A stretch of DNA of 64,000 nucleotides, from NCBI RefSeq assembly GCF_004331385.1, contig NZ_SJON01000019.1:1-64000 (forward strand), read 5' to 3'. A program made the position numbers and the translations under genes. This document shows, one piece after another, positions 26,969 through 38,707 of this stretch. The notes beneath the pieces were generated by a model. That model saw only the letters and a program-made list of their open reading frames with translations, had not been told where the DNA came from and did not search any database. This DNA comes from Enterobacter quasihormaechei (GTDB lineage: Bacteria; Pseudomonadota; Gammaproteobacteria; Enterobacterales; Enterobacteriaceae). Within the stretch, counting starts at the first letter, position 1. The number at the start of each line of letters is the position of its first letter.

Positions 26969-28447
26969 GTGGACGAACTGAGTAAAGCGCTGTGCAGCAG
27001 CAGCTACGCAAAGGATAACGGCGTTCTGTTTTATAACAACGAGGTCTTTATCCGTGAGGACACCCCGGCGTATGCACTGCTGGAGGTGCGCCGTGTACTG
27101 GGACGTGCGTTCGTTCCGGTCACCCTGACGCCGGAAGCCTTCGATGAGCTGCTGGCCAAAATCTGGCAGCAGAGCAGCGGCGTTTCGCAGCAGCTGGTGG
27201 ACGATATGGACGCGGATATCGACCTGATGGCGCTAACCGAGGAGATCCCGGATAACGAAGATCTGCTCGATAACGACGAAAACTCGCCGGTGATCCGCCT
27301 GATCAACGCCATTCTCAGCGAGGCGGTGAAGGACGGCGCGTCGGATATTCATATCGAAACCTTCGAGCGCACGCTGAGCATTCGCTTCCGCGTCGACGGC
27401 GTGCTGCGCCCGGTGCTACAGCCGGCGCGCAAGCTCGCCCCGCTGCTGGTGTCGCGCATCAAGGTAATGTCGAAGCTGGACATCGCCGAGAAGCGCCTGC
27501 CGCAGGATGGCCGTATCTCCCTGCGCATCGGGCGCAAGGCGATCGACGTGCGCGTGTCGACCATTCCGTCCCAGTACGGCGAGCGCGTGGTCATGCGTCT
27601 GCTAGACAAAAGCAACCTCAAGCCCGACATCAACAAGCTTGGGCTGATTGATGAAGAGCTGGAGAAGTTAAAAGGGCTGATTGACCGCCCGCACGGCATT
27701 ATCCTGGTCACCGGGCCGACAGGTTCCGGTAAAAGTACCACTCTGTACGCCATTCTTTCGGCGCTGAACGGCCATGAACGCAACATCCTGACCGTGGAAG
27801 ACCCGATTGAATACGAGCTGGAAGGGGTGGGGCAGACGCAGGTGAACCCGCGCGTGGACATGACCTTTGCCCGCGGGCTGCGCGCCATTCTGCGTCAGGA
27901 CCCGGACGTGGTGATGATCGGGGAAATTCGTGACGGTGAGACCGCGCAAATTGCGGTGCAGGCGTCGCTTACCGGTCACCTGGTCATGTCTACGCTGCAC
28001 ACCAATAGCGCCGCAGGGGCGATTACCCGCCTGCGGGATATGGGGCTGGAGTCGTTCTTAATCGGTTCATCGCTGCTCGGCGTCATTGCCCAGCGTCTGG
28101 TGCGTCGGCTGTGCACGTACTGCCGGACCACCAGTCCGCTGGACGCCAATGAAAAAGCGCTGTTCAGCTTTATGGACGCGCCGCCAAAAGCGATCTACCG
28201 CGCGGTGGGGTGTGAACACTGCCGCCAGAGCGGCTATCAGGGCCGCGCCGGTATTCATGAATTTCTGGTGGTGGACAGCACCATGCGCCGCGCCATTCAT
28301 GAAGATAAGGACGAAATGTCCATCGAAACGCAGCTGTTTAAGCAGGCCTACAGCCTGCGCGAAAACGGGCTGCTGAAGGTGATTAGCGGCGTGACGTCTC
28401 TGGAAGAGGTGATGCGCGTTACCGCCGAGCGTGGGGGGGATGCGTAA
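26969..28447 (+). CDS. gspE: Type II secretion ATPase GspE
   Basis: 492 residues starting with GTG (GGAGG upstream). Walker [10 protein letters not shown] at 249-257, Asp box, Walker [13 protein letters not shown], His box, and a tetracysteine zinc motif (C-x2-C in LCTYC, C-x2-C in CEHC). It powers pseudopilus assembly on the cytoplasmic face with GspL and GspF. It overlaps gspF by one base. Confidence 0.97.
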   Translation: MDELSKALCSSSYAKDNGVLFYNNEVFIREDTPAYALLEVRRVLGRAFVPVTLTPEAFDELLAKIWQQSSGVSQQLVDDMDADIDLMALTEEIPDNEDLLDNDENSPVIRLINAILSEAVKDGASDIHIETFERTLSIRFRVDGVLRPVLQPARKLAPLLVSRIKVMSKLDIAEKRLPQDGRISLRIGRKAIDVRVSTIPSQYGERVVMRLLDKSNLKPDINKLGLIDEELEKLKGLIDRPHGIILVTGPTGSGKSTTLYAILSALNGHERNILTVEDPIEYELEGVGQTQVNPRVDMTFARGLRAILRQDPDVVMIGEIRDGETAQIAVQASLTGHLVMSTLHTNSAAGAITRLRDMGLESFLIGSSLLGVIAQRLVRRLCTYCRTTSPLDANEKALFSFMDAPPKAIYRAVGCEHCRQSGYQGRAGIHEFLVVDSTMRRAIHEDKDEMSIETQLFKQAYSLRENGLLKVISGVTSLEEVMRVTAERGGDA

Positions 28448-29655
28448 TGGCCTTCTACGCCTGGACGGCGACGGATGCTGCCGGAAAAACCCAGCGCGGG
28501 ACGCTACAGGCCGAGGGGCAAAAGCAGGTTCGCCAGACGTTGCGCGAACAAAAGCTGATGCCCGTCAGCATCACCGAAACCCGCGAGGCGGCGGCAGCCG
28601 GAAAAGCAAAAACCGGGGCGAAGCTCTCCACGCCGGTGCTGTCGATGTTTACCCGCCAGCTCTCGACGCTGGTGAACGCCGCGCTGCCGCTGGAGAGCGC
28701 GCTGAAGGCCATCTCTAAGCAGACGGAAGACAAAAAGCTGGCGGCGATGGTGGTGGAAATTCGCGAAAAAGTGGTGGAAGGGCATACGCTGTTCGACGCC
28801 TTCAGCCAGTTTCCGCGCACCTTCGACAAGCTCTACTGCACGCTGGTGATGGCCGGTGAAAAGACCGGTCACCTGGGCGACGTGCTGGAAAAGCTGGCGG
28901 AGTACAACGAGCAGCGTCAGAAGATGAAAAGCAAGCTGACGCAGGCGATGGTCTACCCGATTACCCTCACCGTGGTCGCCATCGCGGTCATCAGCATTCT
29001 GCTGGTGGCGGTGGTGCCGCAGGTGATTGAGCAGTTTACCCACATGAAGCAGCAGCTGCCGATCACCACCCGCACGCTGATTGCGGTCAGTGATTTCCTG
29101 CAAGCCTGGGGCATCTGTATTGCCGGCAGCCTGGCGGGGGCGTTCGTCGGCTTTAAAACCTGGGTGCGAAACGTGAAAAACCGTTTTCGCTGGCACAGCT
29201 GGCTGGTGAACGGCTCGCCGATTAAAAAGCTGGTGTGCGCCATCAACAGCGCCCGCTATATCCGTACCCTGAGCATTTTGCAGGCCAGCAGCGTGCCGCT
29301 GCTGGAGGGCATGTATATCGCGATGGACGGGATTGAAAACCTCTATGCCCGGCAGGTACTGGAGCAGGCCGCCGACACCGTGCGCCAGGGGGCGTCGCTG
29401 TATGCGGCGCTGGAACAGGCGAAATTATTCCCGCCAACCATGCTGTATATGATTGCCTCCGGCGAAGAGAGCGGGGAATTAGGTAATTTAATGGATCGCG
29501 CGGCGGAAAATCAGGAATCGGCTTTACAACATCGAATTACATTAACGCTGTCGGTTTTTGAACCGGCGCTGGTGGTATCCATGGCGACGATTGTTTTATT
29601 CATCGTGCTGTCAATATTACAACCGCTTCTGCAACTTAATAATATGGTAGGTTAA
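28447..29655 (+). CDS. gspF: Type II secretion inner-membrane platform protein GspF
   Basis: 402 residues with two T2SSF cytoplasmic domains (about 70-170 and 275-395) and three membrane helices (about 170-195, 220-240, 375-398). The C-terminal helix FEPALVVSMATIVLFIVL is typical. Three bases separate it from gspG. Confidence 0.96.
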   Translation: MAFYAWTATDAAGKTQRGTLQAEGQKQVRQTLREQKLMPVSITETREAAAAGKAKTGAKLSTPVLSMFTRQLSTLVNAALPLESALKAISKQTEDKKLAAMVVEIREKVVEGHTLFDAFSQFPRTFDKLYCTLVMAGEKTGHLGDVLEKLAEYNEQRQKMKSKLTQAMVYPITLTVVAIAVISILLVAVVPQVIEQFTHMKQQLPITTRTLIAVSDFLQAWGICIAGSLAGAFVGFKTWVRNVKNRFRWHSWLVNGSPIKKLVCAINSARYIRTLSILQASSVPLLEGMYIAMDGIENLYARQVLEQAADTVRQGASLYAALEQAKLFPPTMLYMIASGEESGELGNLMDRAAENQESALQHRITLTLSVFEPALVVSMATIVLFIVLSILQPLLQLNNMVG

Positions 29656-29658
29656 ATC

Positions 29659-30108
29659 ATGGCTTTAAAACGTAAAAACCTGGCTCGCCAGGCGGGCTTC
29701 ACCTTGCTCGAATTAATGGTGGTCATTGTTATTCTCGGCGTTCTGGCAAGTATGGTGGTGCCAAACTTAATGGGAAATAAAGAAAAAGCGGATGAGCAAA
29801 AGGCCACCAGCGATATTGTCGCGCTCGAAGGCTCGCTGGATATGTACAAGCTGGATAACCACCGCTACCCGACCACTGAACAGGGCTTGCAGGCGCTGGT
29901 GACCAAGCCTGAAATCGCGCCCATCCCGAACGGCTACCGCGCGGACGGCTATATCCGTCGCCTGCCGCAGGATCCGTGGGGCGGTGATTATATTCTGGTT
30001 AGCCCGGGTGAACACGGCGCGGTGGACGTTTTCTCCGCCGGTCCGGACGGCGAAGCGAATACCGCCGATGACATTACCAACTGGTCTCTGGATAAGAAAG
30101 AGAAATAA
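29659..30108 (+). CDS. gspG: Major pseudopilin GspG
   Basis: 149 residues. Prepilin peptidase site G13|F14 with E18 at +5 (QAGFTLLELMVVIVILGVLA). RYPTTEQGLQAL and the calcium-loop region PDGEANTADDITNW are the GspG marks. It overlaps gspH by one base. Confidence 0.97.
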   Translation: MALKRKNLARQAGFTLLELMVVIVILGVLASMVVPNLMGNKEKADEQKATSDIVALEGSLDMYKLDNHRYPTTEQGLQALVTKPEIAPIPNGYRADGYIRRLPQDPWGGDYILVSPGEHGAVDVFSAGPDGEANTADDITNWSLDKKEK

Positions 30109-30593
30109 TGAAAAATCAACGCGGCTTTACGTTGCTGGAAATTATTCTGGCGCTGGTGATATTTGCCAGTTGCGCCATGATGGTGGTGTCAACCATACCT
30201 TCACGCAGCGGTGCGGATATATTTGGCCAGCAATTAAAAGCCCTCGTTGATTACGGTTCAGACCGCGCGGTCATGGACGGAAATATTGTCGGGCTGGTGA
30301 TGACCACGGATAAATATCAGCTGGTGACGATCGACGATAAAAATGGCGAATGTCACTGGGTGCCATTATCCGCCGGACGTATTACCACCAAAGGTCATTT
30401 CCCGGAAGAGATGCACGTCTCGCTCTCGCCGCAGCGCCTGGCCGCAACGGTGGCGTCCGAGCCGCAGGTGATCTTTTTACCGGACGGTGAAATCAGCCGC
30501 TTTACGCTGACGCTGCAAAGTTTCGACAAACAGCACCATTTCCGCGTGGTGTCGCAGGGTGCGGCACCGGTATCGGTAGAAAACGATGACTAA
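30108..30593 (+). CDS. gspH: Minor pseudopilin GspH
   Basis: 161 residues with cleavage site G6|F7 and E11 (RGFTLLEIILALVIFASC). Minor pseudopilin of the T2SS tip. It overlaps gspI by eight bases. Confidence 0.92.
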   Translation: MKNQRGFTLLEIILALVIFASCAMMVVSTIPSRSGADIFGQQLKALVDYGSDRAVMDGNIVGLVMTTDKYQLVTIDDKNGECHWVPLSAGRITTKGHFPEEMHVSLSPQRLAATVASEPQVIFLPDGEISRFTLTLQSFDKQHHFRVVSQGAAPVSVENDD

Positions 30594-30966
30594 GGGCAAC
30601 AAAAAGCAAAAGGGGATGACGCTGCTGGAGGTGATGGTTGCCCTGGTGATTTTCTCCACTGCCGCGCTGGCGTTGATGAACTCGGTCTCCCTGAACGTGC
30701 GGTTTACCCATGGTCTGGCCGACACCTTGCAGGCCAGTTGGGTAGCGGAAAACCAGCTGGCGGAAGCACAGCTTACCAAAACCGACTTCCCGGATGCCGA
30801 GCAGCAGGGGACGGAGATGATGGGCGGGCGCAGCTGGAACTGGCGCAAGCAGCGGGTGAAAACCGCCGACAACGTCTGGGCGAACGCCATTCGCGTCTAT
30901 GCGGAAGGTGACGAGAGCCAGCCGGTCATCTCCCTGCACGTCATTCCGCCGGGAGAGAGCAAGTGA
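30586..30966 (+). CDS. gspI: Minor pseudopilin GspI
   Basis: 126 residues with G10|M11 and E15 (KGMTLLEVMVALVIFSTAAL); Met at +1 is common in GspI. WVAENQLAEAQ is the conserved mid-protein phrase. It overlaps gspJ by four bases. Confidence 0.95.
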   Translation: MTKGNKKQKGMTLLEVMVALVIFSTAALALMNSVSLNVRFTHGLADTLQASWVAENQLAEAQLTKTDFPDAEQQGTEMMGGRSWNWRKQRVKTADNVWANAIRVYAEGDESQPVISLHVIPPGESK

Positions 30967-31610
30967 AAAAAACGCGACGCCAGCGCGGGTTTACCCTGCT
31001 GGAGATCATGATTGCGCTGACCATCTTCGCGGTGATCAGCACCCTGGCCTGGCAAATTCTGGACGGCGCGATGCGTACCAGCTCGGCGACGGATGCCAGC
31101 GCCGCCGGCTTCAACCAGCTTCAGCGCGCCTGGAGTCTGATGGAGCGTGATTTTTTCCAGCTCCAGGCGCGGGCCCCGCGCAATGAGCCGGAGCTGTTTC
31201 GTCAGGAGGGCGATGCCCTTGAGCTGACCACCCTGAACGGCGTGAGCGGAACAGTCCAGCTGGAGCGCGTCCGCTGGCGGCTGGAGGAGGGGCGTCTGTA
31301 TCGCGACGTCTGGCCGGTGATTGACGGTCCGGCAGACGTGAAGCCCGACGACGTGCCGATTGTCACCGGGGTGAAAACGTTACGGTGGCAGTTTTATCGT
31401 CAGGGCTGGATGAAGTCCTGGCCCGACGCCGCCCATCTGCCGGACGGCGTGGAGGCGACGCTGACGATGGATAACGGGGAGACCTGGCGCTGGGTGTTTA
31501 CCACGCCGGGCGATATGCCGGAGGTGGCCGCTGCCGAGGGGCCTGAGAAGGCCGCCGACGCGCCGGCGGCGACCCCGGATGCCGCCCCTTTGCCGGAGGC
31601 CAAACCATGA
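30963..31610 (+). CDS. gspJ: Minor pseudopilin GspJ with an Ala/Pro-rich tail
   Basis: 215 residues with G9|F10 and E14 (RGFTLLEIMIALTIFAVI). The core ends about residue 180. The last ~35 residues (EVAAAEGPEKAADAPAATPD onward) are Ala/Pro/Glu-rich and likely disordered, which is unusual compared with the compact ends of most GspJ proteins. It overlaps gspK by four bases. Confidence 0.93.
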   Translation: MKKTRRQRGFTLLEIMIALTIFAVISTLAWQILDGAMRTSSATDASAAGFNQLQRAWSLMERDFFQLQARAPRNEPELFRQEGDALELTTLNGVSGTVQLERVRWRLEEGRLYRDVWPVIDGPADVKPDDVPIVTGVKTLRWQFYRQGWMKSWPDAAHLPDGVEATLTMDNGETWRWVFTTPGDMPEVAAAEGPEKAADAPAATPDAAPLPEAKP

Positions 31611-32617
31611 GCCGGATCCGTCAACAAAAGGGCGTTGCCCTGCTGGTGGTGCTGATTTTACTGGTGATGATGTCCGCCCTGGCCGCCAAAATCAGCCAGC
31701 AGTTCTGCCGAAATTTGCAGAAAACACATTATCAGGTAAGCCAGCAGCAGCTGCGCTGGGCGATGCAGGCCCAGGAAAAAGTGGTGAAGGACCGGTTGCA
31801 GACTGACGCCAGCGGCGAAAGCAAGCCGCTGTCGCTGGACGGCGACTGGCATCAGCCGCTGGAGACCAGGGGTGAAGACTACACGGTCGTGAGCCAGGTG
31901 GAAGATGCCCAGGTCTGCCTTAACGTCAATAACCTGTTGACCGCCGACGTCGCGCCCCAGGCGCAAAATGCGCCCGCCGTGGTGGAAAAACCGCGTAAAG
32001 AGCAGAGTGTCGAACAGCTGCTGACGGAGAGCGGCCTCAGCCAGAGCACGGCGGAGGAGGTCTATTTCCAGCTGGTGGATTATCTCGATGGTGACAGCAC
32101 AACGGCGAAAGAGGGCGCCGAAAGCGACGCGTGGGCTGGCGTCGTGCCCGCGCGGCAACCGGCAAACCAGATGATGCGCAGCATCGCGGAAATCAAGCTG
32201 CTGCCGGCGTTTCCTGCTTCGGCCTACCCGAAGGTCAGCAAGCTGCTGTGCGCGCTGCCGGACGCCGCCAGCAAGATTGACGTGAACACCCTGCAACCGG
32301 AACAGGCCGCCGTGCTGGCGGCCATGTTCCCCGGAAAACTCACGCAGGATGACGCCGTTCGCCTGCTGGATTCGCGGCCTGAATCGGGCTGGGAAAATAT
32401 GGAAGCGTTCAGCAAAGCGCTGGAGCAGACCTTCCCGCAGGTCAAAGACGATCTCCCGCAGGTGGCCGATCGCTTTTCTGTAAACAGCCGGTACTTCCGC
32501 GTGAACTACAGCGGCAATACCGATGAATTAACGCTTCGCGTGGTCAGCCAGCTTCAGATTAATAACGAAGCCGGCGAGATCGTGACGTGGCAGCGCCGTT
32601 ACCGAATGATTGAATAA
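31607..32617 (+). CDS. gspK: Tip pseudopilin GspK
   Basis: 336 residues with cleavage at G9|V10 and, as usual in GspK, no Glu at +5 (KGVALLVVLILLVMMSALAA). The large alpha domain includes KIDVNTLQPEQAAVLAAMFP, the helix-hairpin-helix-like segment of GspK. It caps the pseudopilus with GspI and GspJ. Confidence 0.95.
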   Translation: MSRIRQQKGVALLVVLILLVMMSALAAKISQQFCRNLQKTHYQVSQQQLRWAMQAQEKVVKDRLQTDASGESKPLSLDGDWHQPLETRGEDYTVVSQVEDAQVCLNVNNLLTADVAPQAQNAPAVVEKPRKEQSVEQLLTESGLSQSTAEEVYFQLVDYLDGDSTTAKEGAESDAWAGVVPARQPANQMMRSIAEIKLLPAFPASAYPKVSKLLCALPDAASKIDVNTLQPEQAAVLAAMFPGKLTQDDAVRLLDSRPESGWENMEAFSKALEQTFPQVKDDLPQVADRFSVNSRYFRVNYSGNTDELTLRVVSQLQINNEAGEIVTWQRRYRMIE

Positions 32618-32632
32618 GAAAAGTAGAACGTT

Positions 32633-33766
32633 ATGAAACAGGTACTTTTTGTTCGTCCCGACAGCCGCGAGGGCGGGAAAATAATGGGGTGTGTCTCCGG
32701 CAGCCAGCAGGTAGAGACGCTGGAGAGCCTGGACGCGCTGGCGGACCATCCGCTGGCGGCCCGTGTTTGTCTGCTGCTGCCCGCCAGCAGCATGATCTTC
32801 CGCCATTTTACGCTGCCGAAGAAAGTCGCCTCTCAGGCGACGGCGTTCTCCTGGATGGCGGAAGAGACGCTGATTGGCGACGTGGATAATCTCCACTGGA
32901 CGGTGCTGAACAAAAAAGGCGCCGAGGTGGATGCGGTGGCGATAGACGCCGACAATCTGCGCGGGTGGTTAAGCCGCTGTCAGGAGGCGGGGTTAAAGGT
33001 GATCCAGGTGCTGCCGGATGCCTGGCTGCTGCCCGTGACGGCTGGCGGAAGTACCCTTGTCGCCCAGGACGACGGCTACTGGCTACGTTTATCACCGCAT
33101 GTTGCCAGCGAAATGGAGGCGAGCCTGCTGCCGCTTCTGATGCATAAGGCCGGAGAGGGGGAGGTGTGCTGTTACGGCGACGCGCCTGCAAACGTCACCG
33201 TTGACGTGCAGCATGCCTGGCAGCATCCGCTGGTGCTGATCCAGCCGCAGTGGCAAGCCTGTCGCGTGAATCTGCTTCACGGTGAATTCAGCCTTAAGGC
33301 CGGTAACGGGCGCGTCGCAAAACGTATGAAAGCCGCAGCGGTGGCGGCGGGCCTGCTGTCCGTTGGCCTGCTGCTGGGGCCGCGCATTGCGATGGCCTGG
33401 ATGCTGGTGCAGCAGGAAAACCAGATACAGGAGGAGATCCTCCAGGTGTACCAGCACCATTTCCCCAGCATGCGTCACCAGACCAACATCAAATATCACT
33501 TTGGTCAGAACGTCAAAAAACAGAGCAAGGGGATCTTCCTTCAGCTGGACGAGCTGGCCGCCGCCCGGCAGTCAGTCCCTGCGATGGAAATCGACCTGCT
33601 GGAATACGATGCGCAGCAAAACACGCTAACGCTTAGCGTCAGCGCGCAAAACCAGCCCGCGTTGCAGGCGTTTGTTAATCAGACCCGTGAGAATTTCGAT
33701 TTTACCTTACAGCCTGTTTCAACCACCGAACCGTATACCGCCATGATCGCAGGGAAACATAAATGA
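32633..33766 (+). CDS. gspL: Type II secretion protein GspL
   Basis: 377 residues: actin-like cytoplasmic domain (about 1-225), one TM (about 238-258, AAAVAAGLLSVGLLLGPRIA) and a ferredoxin-like periplasmic domain. It binds GspE in the cytoplasm and GspM in the membrane. Its stop overlaps the gspM start by four bases. Confidence 0.93.
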   Translation: MKQVLFVRPDSREGGKIMGCVSGSQQVETLESLDALADHPLAARVCLLLPASSMIFRHFTLPKKVASQATAFSWMAEETLIGDVDNLHWTVLNKKGAEVDAVAIDADNLRGWLSRCQEAGLKVIQVLPDAWLLPVTAGGSTLVAQDDGYWLRLSPHVASEMEASLLPLLMHKAGEGEVCCYGDAPANVTVDVQHAWQHPLVLIQPQWQACRVNLLHGEFSLKAGNGRVAKRMKAAAVAAGLLSVGLLLGPRIAMAWMLVQQENQIQEEILQVYQHHFPSMRHQTNIKYHFGQNVKKQSKGIFLQLDELAAARQSVPAMEIDLLEYDAQQNTLTLSVSAQNQPALQAFVNQTRENFDFTLQPVSTTEPYTAMIAGKHK

Positions 33767-34248
33767 AAGAGCGAATCGCGCAGCTGAAATCACGCTATCA
33801 GAATTACAGCGCCCGGGAGAAAGTTATTTTAAAACTCTGCATCGTCGCCCTGCTTGGGGCTGCGGTGTATTACGCAGGAGTCATCCCTTTGGATAATATG
33901 ATTCAAAATAGTAAATCGACGCTTAAACGACAAAAAGAGACGCTAAACTGGATGCGCAGTGAAATTAATAAAAATCATCTTCAGGTCCAGTTAGTCAAAA
34001 CGGATAATCCACGTACGGTGGTTGAGAAAAGCGCCCATGAAATTAACCTTTCACTGACGGACGTGCGTCAGGAGGGACAAACGTTATCGTTCGTGGTGAG
34101 TCGGGTAAATGTGTATGAATTAAAAAACTGGCTGCGCGAAATTAATCAGACCTCCGGCGTCAGGTTGCAAAAAATAAACCTCACGCCGGTTGACCACCTC
34201 AGCGATGTGAAAGCGCAGGTGCAGCTTACCTGGGCAAAAAACGCATGA
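33763..34248 (+). CDS. gspM: Type II secretion protein GspM
   Basis: 161 residues, one TM near 24-40 (LKLCIVALLGAAVYYAGVIP) then a coiled region and a ferredoxin-like periplasmic domain. YSAREKVIL before the TM is the usual GspM start. It overlaps gspO by four bases; gspN is absent. Confidence 0.93.
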   Translation: MKERIAQLKSRYQNYSAREKVILKLCIVALLGAAVYYAGVIPLDNMIQNSKSTLKRQKETLNWMRSEINKNHLQVQLVKTDNPRTVVEKSAHEINLSLTDVRQEGQTLSFVVSRVNVYELKNWLREINQTSGVRLQKINLTPVDHLSDVKAQVQLTWAKNA

Positions 34249-35042
34249 ATACCGTCTCGCTGATCCGGGAAGCCTGTCCGGTTAGTTTCGCGATGATGAG
34301 TGCGATCCTGGGCGGGATTATGGGCAGTTTTCTGGGCGTTGTGGCCGAGCGCCTGCCGGGGATGATGATGGACGAGGAGGGGAGCGGCAATCTGCTCTTT
34401 CCTGCCTCGCACTGCCCGGTGTGCCAGCACACGCTGGCCGCATGGGAAAATATTCCTCTGGTCAGCTGGCTATTATTACGGGGGCGCTGCCACCAGTGCA
34501 GCACGGCCATCCCGCTGCGGTTATTTTTGGTCGAATTGTTCTCCGCGCTGTTTTTTGGCGTCACGGCCTGGTGCATGCCGGACGTTCAGGCGCTGTTTTC
34601 CCTTTGGTTACTGGCGCTCTTTTTACTGCCACTGGCGATGATCGACTGGCAGCACCAGCTTCTTCCGGACTGTCTGACCCAGCCGCTGCTGTGGGCAGGT
34701 CTCTTGCTCCATGCGTTTGACCACAGATTGCCGTTGCACGACGCGCTGTTCGGCGCGGTAGCGGGCTATCTGTCGCTCTGGCTGCTCTACTGGGCCTTTC
34801 GTTTGGTCACGGGGCGGGAAGGCCTGGGCTACGGCGATTTTAAACTACTGGCGGCGCTGGGCGCCTGGTGTGGCTGGCAGGCGCTGCCCACCATTGAGCT
34901 GGCGGCAGCGTTAAGCGGTATTGTCGGTTATTTCATCCTGAATAATGTAAATAAAAATAACCTCACTATTTCTTTCGGACCGTATCTCGCCTTTGCTGGA
35001 ATAATTGTGTTTATCAGCCAGCAACTGGTTTCCACATTTTAA
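34245..35042 (+). CDS. gspO: Prepilin peptidase/N-methyltransferase GspO
   Basis: 265 residues, polytopic. The N-terminal methylase part has two C-x2-C pairs (CPVC, CHQC). The aspartyl protease sites are in MIDWQHQLLPD and GYGDFKLLAALGAW. It removes the leader of GspG-K and methylates the new N-terminus. Last gene of the gspC-O run. Confidence 0.95.
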   Translation: MNTVSLIREACPVSFAMMSAILGGIMGSFLGVVAERLPGMMMDEEGSGNLLFPASHCPVCQHTLAAWENIPLVSWLLLRGRCHQCSTAIPLRLFLVELFSALFFGVTAWCMPDVQALFSLWLLALFLLPLAMIDWQHQLLPDCLTQPLLWAGLLLHAFDHRLPLHDALFGAVAGYLSLWLLYWAFRLVTGREGLGYGDFKLLAALGAWCGWQALPTIELAAALSGIVGYFILNNVNKNNLTISFGPYLAFAGIIVFISQQLVSTF

Positions 35043-38024
<2,982 letters not shown>

Positions 38025-38132
38025 TCTGACCCGATAAACGCTCACCGCGCCCGTCACGGTGCGGTGAGCGATTTAAATTCATTTTACAGGATGTGGGTAA
38101 GGAGAAATAACCGATACTGTCAGCAGGTAAAA

Positions 38133-38573
38133 ATGAAAAAGCTCATTTTGTTATTGTTAATAATAAGCCAAAGCGCACTGGCGAACTGTTGGGATAAAGC
38201 GGCGCATTATTATCATGTCGATCCTTATTTATTGTATGCCATCGCCAATGTGGAATCTGGAATGAATCCGTATGCGGTTGGACAAAACCGCGACGGCACG
38301 CGTGATGTTGGACTGATGCAAATTAACAGCACGCATTTTACCGCGCTGGAAAGCCGGGGCATCGATGAATATCGCTTAATGACGGAGCCGTGTACGTCCA
38401 TCATGGTGGGCGCCTCGATTCTCTCCGGCATGATTAAAGTGTATGGCTATAACTGGGAGGCCGTAGGCGCCTATAACGCCGGGTTAAAAAAAGAGAATTA
38501 TCCGCAGCGCATGAAATATGCCCATAAGGTCTGGGCGAAATACCAGCAACTGAAATTAGCGGCCCGGTATTAA
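38133..38573 (+). CDS. Small secreted lytic transglycosylase (SLT, IagB/PilT-like)
   Basis: 146 residues from the ATG at 38133 (AGGT six bases upstream); the open frame to 38064 is not coding-like. Signal peptide of about 17 residues (ILLLLIISQSALA), then an SLT domain with catalytic Glu in IANVESGMNPYAVG, followed by VGLMQIN and VGAYNAGL. Such small enzymes open peptidoglycan for envelope machines (IagB, PilT, VirB1). Between two chitinases and after the gsp genes it may make room for the secretin, or be a cargo itself. More AT-rich than the chitinase genes beside it. Confidence 0.9.
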   Translation: MKKLILLLLIISQSALANCWDKAAHYYHVDPYLLYAIANVESGMNPYAVGQNRDGTRDVGLMQINSTHFTALESRGIDEYRLMTEPCTSIMVGASILSGMIKVYGYNWEAVGAYNAGLKKENYPQRMKYAHKVWAKYQQLKLAARY

Positions 38574-38707
38574 CGTTTTTTATTTTTGAAGAATTCCTGA
38601 AGGTGTTCTTCGAAAAGTGAAAACAGCTGAATGTGGTTTATGTATTAACGGAATAATACCTAAGCCGGGTTTTTAACGTTTAATCTGAAATAAACAGGAA
38701 TACTGAA

